NCBI RefSeq assembly: GCF_009720485.1
Contig: NZ_CP045245.1
Span: 1,922,001 to 1,986,000, forward strand
Length of the DNA stretch: 64,000 bases
From: Cellulomonas sp. JZ18
GTDB taxonomy: Bacteria > Actinomycetota > Actinomycetes > Actinomycetales > Cellulomonadaceae
Reading direction: 5' to 3'
A program made the position numbers and the translations under genes. The notes below the pieces were generated by a model, which worked only from the letters and a program-made list of their open reading frames with translations, was not told the origin of the DNA and searched no databases. Below are positions 63,854-64,000 of the stretch, piece by piece. Numbering within the stretch: position 1 is the first letter of the stretch; the number at the start of each line of letters is the position of its first letter.

Positions 63854-63952
63854 GAGCACGTGTGTTGCTGTTCGTACCGGCCAACGATCATGCCACAGCG
63901 GGCATTCCCGCTCGCGCCCGTCCGCGCTCCGGTCGCCGGCGCGCGGACGGCG

Positions 63953-64000
63953 TCAGACCAGCGTCGGCGGGGCCTCGGCGAGCCGGCGCAGCGCGGCGAT
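63953..64000 (-). CDS. C-terminal end of a gene cut by the window edge
   Basis: Only the last 15 codons are visible, reading IAALRRLAEAPPTLV then TGA. A helix rich in Ala and Leu; no family can be named. It would be upstream of the riboswitch on the same strand. Confidence 0.4.
   Translation of the reverse strand: MAALRRLAEAPPTLV

Noticed and set aside
63641..63859. In-frame N-terminal extension of ribD
   Set aside because: It is the translated FMN riboswitch and leader; ATG 63640 has a strong ribosome site.

Overview
The window comes from a very GC-rich actinobacterium, most likely a Cellulomonas-type cellulolytic member of the Micrococcales. The case rests on secreted glycoside hydrolases with Pro/Thr linkers and C-terminal CBM2 modules (GH6, GH74), a GH43 enzyme, malate:quinone oxidoreductase, RbpA, a GarA-like FHA protein, FtsR, PafB/PafC, HelY, Ku/LigD, and actinobacterial signals such as TANNNT -10 boxes 6-8 nt before start codons, GTG starts, and long perfect hairpins without U tracts. 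Genus level is inference. No rRNA, tRNA, CRISPR array, transposase or phage gene was seen.

Layout. 1-8.7 kb: a GH43 arabinanase-like enzyme cut by the left edge, a membrane Ser/Thr kinase with a coiled-coil lipoprotein, a PAS-PAS-GAF-SpoIIE phosphatase, a VOC protein and UDP-glucose pyrophosphorylase. 8.7-12.8 kb: two small polar proteins, an ECF sigma factor joined to an alkylguanine-DNA methyltransferase, DUF2277 and Mqo. 12.9-29.6 kb: GH74 xyloglucanase, App1-like phosphatase, Dps, an NHEJ group (LigD polymerase, Ku, PHP), HU, threonine aldolase, GH6 cellobiohydrolase, a LacI repressor, and a LacI-like/PAS/degenerate-GGDEF sensor divergent from it. 29.7-40.1 kb: DEAD-box helicase with a structured leader, then a phosphatidyltransferase-DUF881-Sbp-DUF881-GarA-FtsR-nuclease-MerR series and a ParA-like ATPase. 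40.1-45 kb: accessory reductases and hypotheticals, then RbpA behind a near-perfect SigR-type promoter. 45.2-56.4 kb (minus strand): Lnt, a candidate structured RNA gene, an amidohydrolase, HelY, a DAG-kinase-like protein, TatC, TatA, PafC, PafB. 56.5-64 kb: DUF3866, a PH-domain protein, HisG, HisE, and a complete FMN-riboswitch riboflavin operon (ribD-ribE-ribAB-ribH-ribM).

How the genes work together. GH6, GH74 and GH43 attack cellulose, xyloglucan and arabinan; a LacI repressor and a cytoplasmic sugar-sensor-like protein sit beside the GH6 gene, and similar 10-bp palindromes lie at the GH74 and tatA promoters. The rib genes overlap by 4 bp throughout and end with a riboflavin-type transporter, so synthesis and uptake share one FMN switch.

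Two cautions and one lead. At least eight genes carry single-base frame breaks, nearly all at G or C runs, which looks more like consensus error than gene decay. Function calls rest on motifs read by eye. The most interesting unexplained element is a compact, almost fully base-paired region at 46838-47035 with its own promoter and terminator-like hairpin: a candidate undescribed non-coding RNA.
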